Shown here: positions 61,217-64,000 of the stretch, in pieces
How positions within the stretch are numbered: position 1 is the stretch's first letter
Layout: each line of letters begins with the position of its first letter
Origin: Allomeiothermus silvanus DSM 9946
Lineage (GTDB): Bacteria > Deinococcota > Deinococci > Deinococcales > Thermaceae
Direction of reading: 5' to 3'
Assembly: GCF_000092125.1 (NCBI RefSeq)
Contig: NC_014213.1
Location: 1-64,000 of the forward strand
DNA: 64,000 bases
Made by a program: the position numbers and the translations under genes
The notes under the pieces: model-generated
Seen by the model: the letters and a program-made list of their open reading frames with translations, nothing else
Told to the model about the DNA's origin: nothing
Database searches by the model: none

Positions 61217-62308
61217 TAGGAGTTACGCAGTTGCAGTTGACTGGACATTCTTCTGTGTGCTAGGAGGAGAGTGCTTAGCCAAGCTTCTCCAAAGGGGGTG
61301 ATGCCCATGAACCCACCGAAGTGCGATGACCTGGACTACATCCACTTTCTCATCGCCGCTCAGCGGGTCTTCACCTGTACCGAGGCCGCTCGCTGTAGTC
61401 CAAAGGAGAAGAGCCCTCCCGCCCATGATGCCTTTACCCGCCTGCTGCAAAGACAGCCGCCCGACACGGCGGCGCTGTGGCAGGAGGCCAAGGCCTTCGT
61501 GAAGCTCAGGGAGGGGCTGCTGATCCTGGACGACACCACCCTGGATAAGCCCTACGCTCGGGACATGGATCTGGTGAGTTACCACTGGAGCGGCAAACAC
61601 CAAAGGGTGGTTAGGGGCATCGCCCTCATGACCCTGCTGTGGACGGAGGGGCAGGCCCTGATCCCCTGCGACTTTCGGGTCTACGACAAGCCCCAGGATG
61701 GGAAGAGCAAAAACGACCACTTTCAGACCATGCTCCAGAAAGCGAAGGAGCGGGGGTTTCAGCCGGAATATGTCCTGATGGACAGCTGGTATGCCAGCTT
61801 GGAGAACCTCAAGGCCATAGTCAGCTTTGGCTGGCGGTTTCTGACGCGGCTGAAGGGCAACCGCCTGGTCAACCCGGAGGGGAAGGGAAATGTACCCATC
61901 CGTGAGGTGGAAATCCCTGGGGAGGGGAGGGTGGTTCATCTTCGGGGTTTTGGGTTCGTGAGGGTGTTCCGAACGCTCTCCAAGGACGGGGAGGCGGAGT
62001 ACTGGGCCACGAACCATCTGGGGATGAGCGAAGAGAAGCGGGCGGAGTTAGAGCGGCAAGGATGGGGGATCGAAGTGTACCATCGGGGGCTCAAGCAGTG
62101 CTGTGGGGTGGAGCGGGCCCAGGTGAGGAAGGCGGTCTCCATCCTGCGGCACCTCCTCCTGGCTTTGCGGGCCTTCCTCCGGCTGGAGGTCTACCGGCTG
62201 CGCAGGGGGGTGAGCTGGTACGAGGCCAAGGCGTCCATTGTTCGCGAGGCAATACGAAGTTATCTCGCCCATCCCCTCCACATCCTTCAGCCAACTGCGT
62301 AAGTCCTA
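61217..62308 (+). mobile_element. IS4/IS701-like insertion sequence, copy 3 (intact)
   Basis: Same ends and same transposase sequence as copy 1, same orientation. CTGCT lies on both sides (61212-61216 and 62309-62313), shorter than the 7-bp repeat around copy 1. Inserted between DUF3422 and the PIN modules. Confidence 0.87.
61301..62302 (+). CDS. IS4/IS701-like DDE transposase (copy 3)
   Basis: 333 residues, identical to the copy 1 product over its whole length, with the DDE residues in LLILDDTTLD, VLMDSWYAS and IEVYHRGLKQ. Identity over 24.7 kb of separation means recent transposition or gene conversion. Confidence 0.86.
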   Translation: MPMNPPKCDDLDYIHFLIAAQRVFTCTEAARCSPKEKSPPAHDAFTRLLQRQPPDTAALWQEAKAFVKLREGLLILDDTTLDKPYARDMDLVSYHWSGKHQRVVRGIALMTLLWTEGQALIPCDFRVYDKPQDGKSKNDHFQTMLQKAKERGFQPEYVLMDSWYASLENLKAIVSFGWRFLTRLKGNRLVNPEGKGNVPIREVEIPGEGRVVHLRGFGFVRVFRTLSKDGEAEYWATNHLGMSEEKRAELERQGWGIEVYHRGLKQCCGVERAQVRKAVSILRHLLLALRAFLRLEVYRLRRGVSWYEAKASIVREAIRSYLAHPLHILQPTA

Positions 62309-62438
62309 CTGCTATCACGTATTTTTAAAAGCACTGATTATAGAAGCGAGGGAACCGGGATAGATGGAGTCCGATGGTTAAGAAGCGCTCCGCGACGACT
62401 CCCCGGACTTCTAGCCCAGCGAATCATCACTGGGCGTG

Positions 62439-62597
62439 CTAGATAGATTTGAACTTGGCATAGCGGCTTACCCGGCGCAACTCCGCAAGCTGTGCCTTAG
62501 AGGTCAGCAGGGTAAACCGCCCGTCTCGCCACGCCCAGTACTCCCATGCTACGCGGGACGTTGGGGCAATCAGGGAGATGTTGGTGTCAAAAACCAC
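62439..62597 (-). pseudogene. PIN-domain toxin, truncated
   Basis: 52 residues from a GTG at 62597: VVFDTNISLIAPTSRVAWEY, then DGRFTLLTSKAQLAELRRVS and a premature TAG. It matches the first third of the intact toxin at 62878 (LVLDTNVFVVALLEPS, HGRFQLFTSRWQLKEIKQVS). The later acidic residues are missing. It overlaps its antitoxin by 28 bp. IS copy 3 is 130 bp downstream. Confidence 0.65.
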
Positions 62598-62827
62598 CCT
62601 CGTCGCTTTTTGCGGGCTTGTCGTACGGCATCTACTGCCATTTGGACGGCTTGCTTCTCGCTAATCTTGCTGGCTTTGGCCCCAGGTTTACTTACCTCGG
62701 CATCCCAATCCGATAGCTGTACGGCCTCATCTAGGCTTTTCTCTAGCTCCTTGACCCACTTGCGCCCCTTGGCCCGCTTGAAGGCCTCGAGCTTTTTACG
62801 GATTGCTTCGGGTAAAGCCGTGGCCAT
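62570..62827 (-). CDS. Antitoxin partner of the truncated PIN toxin
   Basis: 85 residues. No classical DNA-binding motif obvious; helical and basic (EAIRKKLEAFKRAKGRKWVK), ending with AVQMAVDAVRQARKKRRG, which resembles the end of the second antitoxin (RMMAVEAVHSARKAKK). Paired by position and by that tail with the PIN fragment. Confidence 0.55.
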   Translation of the reverse strand: MATALPEAIRKKLEAFKRAKGRKWVKELEKSLDEAVQLSDWDAEVSKPGAKASKISEKQAVQMAVDAVRQARKKRRGWFLTPTSP

Positions 62828-62877
62828 ATCTTGAGGATAGCATGCCCCGACGCGCCAAAAGCGAAGGCTCCATCTTC

Positions 62878-63297
62878 TTAGAGAAGTTTCAGGGTAGCTT
62901 CTGGCTTGAGGATTCGGGTGGTGGTGTTCCCAGTAAGCCTTTTCAGTGCGATGATATGTCGGTCATTGGTGCAAAGGATATGCGCCCCGGCTTGAAGTGC
63001 AATGGCGATAATCTTGTCGTCATCCGAATCCGCGAGCACGATGTGGCTTACATTTACCGGCTGTAAAACTGTGGCATGCGTTTTCAAGCGGTTGAGCAGC
63101 ACGTCGAATTTGGATTTGGCAATGTAGGCCTGGATCAGCTTGCTGGAACTTACTTGCTTGATTTCCTTGAGCTGCCACCTCGAGGTGAAAAGTTGGAATC
63201 GCCCATGTCGCCAAGCTCTGAGGATTTCGCGCTCAGGGGAAGGCTCCAGCAGCGCCACAACGAAAACGTTGGTATCCAGCACCAGGCGCAGTTTCAT
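62878..63297 (-). CDS. PIN-domain toxin (COG1569 type)
   Basis: 139 residues. LRLVLDTNVFVVALLEPSPE with the first Asp, HGRFQLFTSRWQLKEIKQVS, then IVLADSDDDKIIAIALQAGA with the Asp cluster and HILCTNDRHIIAL. Acidic active site complete, so probably an active ribonuclease. Overlaps its antitoxin by 4 bp. Confidence 0.8.
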   Translation of the reverse strand: MKLRLVLDTNVFVVALLEPSPEREILRAWRHGRFQLFTSRWQLKEIKQVSSSKLIQAYIAKSKFDVLLNRLKTHATVLQPVNVSHIVLADSDDDKIIAIALQAGAHILCTNDRHIIALKRLTGNTTTRILKPEATLKLL

Positions 63298-63515
63298 TTT
63301 TTGGCTTTGCGTGCCGAATGCACCGCCTCTACCGCCATCATCCTTGCGGTTTTTAGGTTTTGCTTTTTGGGGTTAGGGCTGTCTAGCATTTTTTCAAACT
63401 CGTCATCTGGGTCAGGGATGAGTTTAAGGATGACTTGGCTGGGGGTCATCTTGCGGCTCTTGCTGATTTGCTCGAGCCGCTCAAGGGCTGCTTTGGAAAG
63501 TTTGAGCGTAGCCAT
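63294..63515 (-). CDS. Antitoxin partner of the PIN toxin at 62878
   Basis: 73 residues from ATG 63515: MATLKLSKAALERLEQISKS, RKMTPSQVILKLI, looks like a ribbon-helix-helix type or short helical antitoxin; C-terminus NLKTARMMAVEAVHSARKAK K as in the upstream module. Start chosen because the same ATATCTTGAGGATA leader precedes both antitoxins at the same distance. Confidence 0.6.
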   Translation of the reverse strand: MATLKLSKAALERLEQISKSRKMTPSQVILKLIPDPDDEFEKMLDSPNPKKQNLKTARMMAVEAVHSARKAKK

Positions 63516-63566
63516 ATCTTGAGGATAACATGCCCCGACGCGCGAAAAGCGAAGGCTCCATCTTCC
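63512..63566. repeat. Duplicated 55-bp leader (second copy; first at 62824-62878)
   Basis: GCCATATCTTGAGGATAACA followed by TGCCCCGACGCG is repeated at 62824-62878 with about three mismatches. In both places it lies immediately before an antitoxin ATG on the minus strand and starts MPRRAKSEGSIF on the plus strand. Confidence 0.75.
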
Positions 63567-63646
63567 AGCGCAAGGGCGGAGGTCCACCCTCATTGCTGAA
63601 CCTTAAGCCTTGGGAAGCGGACCCGCTGACATCCTCCCTGGACTGA
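63530..63646 (+). pseudogene. Possible integrase N-terminal fragment
   Basis: MPRRAKSEGSIFQRKGGG resembles the start of phage-type tyrosine integrases (MPRRAKGEGSIxxRxDGxW). After GGG the sequence becomes unrelated and stops at 63644. The partial repeat at 62842 begins with the same 12 residues. No recombinase catalytic domain is in the window. Confidence 0.4.
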
Positions 63647-63691
63647 AGTCCTTGTCATTACCCACATCTCAACCCTGTATGGTTCGAGACG

Positions 63692-63997
63692 ATGGAACTG
63701 CATCCCGAGGATCCGGTTCCATGGGCCAGCGGAGGCCGGGCTGGGCGACGCACCACGGGTAAAACGGGCCGAGGGTATGGCCGCGGCCATGCTTCGGGCC
63801 CCGGGGGAGAGCCTACCCCTGAGTACCGGCATCGCCGGGCCGCCGAAGCGGCTCCACTGGGGACCAAGAGCGCCAAGGCCGCTCGGGAGGTGCTGGCCTA
63901 CCTGGAGACCTCGAGGCAGCAGGGGCGTGAGCTGTTGGACCGGCTCATCGCCGAAAGCCAGGCGCTCGGCCTCGACCGTCCGCACGCCAAAGACTAG
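63692..63997 (+). CDS. Hypothetical protein
   Basis: 101 residues from ATG 63692 to TAG 63995. The N-terminal half is Gly/Arg-rich and possibly disordered; the C-terminal half is a clear amphipathic helix (SAKAAREVLAYLETSRQQGR, ELLDRLIAESQALGLD). No family recognised and no ribosome-binding site seen. It may be the tail of a longer gene. Confidence 0.4.
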   Translation: MELHPEDPVPWASGGRAGRRTTGKTGRGYGRGHASGPGGEPTPEYRHRRAAEAAPLGTKSAKAAREVLAYLETSRQQGRELLDRLIAESQALGLDRPHAKD

Positions 63998-64000
63998 AAC

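Overview
The window looks like a chromosome segment of a thermophilic member of the Thermaceae (Meiothermus-like). This is inferred from the very high G+C, the frequent CTCGAG and GAG-rich codon usage, leaderless or TANNNT-type promoters, and the protein families present. I recognised no rRNA, tRNA or CRISPR array.

Layout. (1) 1-5527: distal part of a sulfur-oxidation (sox) operon: soxA (partial), a secreted rhodanese, a DUF302-like protein, a flavocytochrome c sulfide dehydrogenase flavoprotein, soxC, soxD and ccdA. (2) 5594-13423: a SARP/BTAD-TPR regulator followed by exported proteins: three paralogous lipoproteins, a subtilase and a LamG lipoprotein. Three of these genes share an upstream motif. 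(3) 13650-23398: an ArsR regulator, a dead TnpB element, then a hyf/hyc-type membrane complex (HyfB-C-E-F-G-I). Its proton-pumping subunits look intact, but the large subunit has lost all four NiFe cysteines and the small subunit has lost all four proximal-cluster cysteines. (4) 23887-25834: a vapBC pair and an istB remnant. (5) 26069-31572: LacI regulator, sugar ABC transporter and a double-frameshifted GH13 enzyme. (6) 31645-36425: small genes and a nrdI-nrdE-nrdF-thioesterase operon on the minus strand, preceded by what reads as a cobalamin riboswitch. (7) 36535-47050: mobile-element-rich region with two copies of an IS4/IS701-like element (one interrupted by an IS256-family element), an IS3 element that truncates a peptide ABC transporter operon, a GGDEF protein and an Xre/RES toxin-antitoxin pair. 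(8) 47109-61191: two minus-strand Calvin-cycle operons. The first is glpX-cbbL-cbbS-cbbX-prk-rpe-fba-comB with cbbR divergent. The second is tkt-cbbY-Dabb-two small paralogs-DinB, with a DUF3422 gene upstream. (9) 61217-63997: a third IS copy identical to the first, two PIN toxin-antitoxin modules (one truncated) and a possible integrase N-terminus.

How it fits together: thiosulfate/sulfide oxidation (sox, FCSD) could supply electrons for CO2 fixation by a red-type form I RuBisCO with its own activase, i.e. chemolithoautotrophic potential. The cysteine-less Hyf-like complex beside an ArsR regulator resembles the Mycobacterium tuberculosis Rv0081-Rv0087 locus and the energy-converting-hydrogenase-related (Ehr) complexes.

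Most unusual signal: a family of about 42-bp palindromic sequences (exactly 14 codons in the cases that can be aligned) is inserted in frame into genes: hyfF, hyfG, a RES toxin and a transposase. Uninterrupted copies of that same transposase in this window give a direct before/after comparison. The hairpin arms differ between copies but stay complementary.
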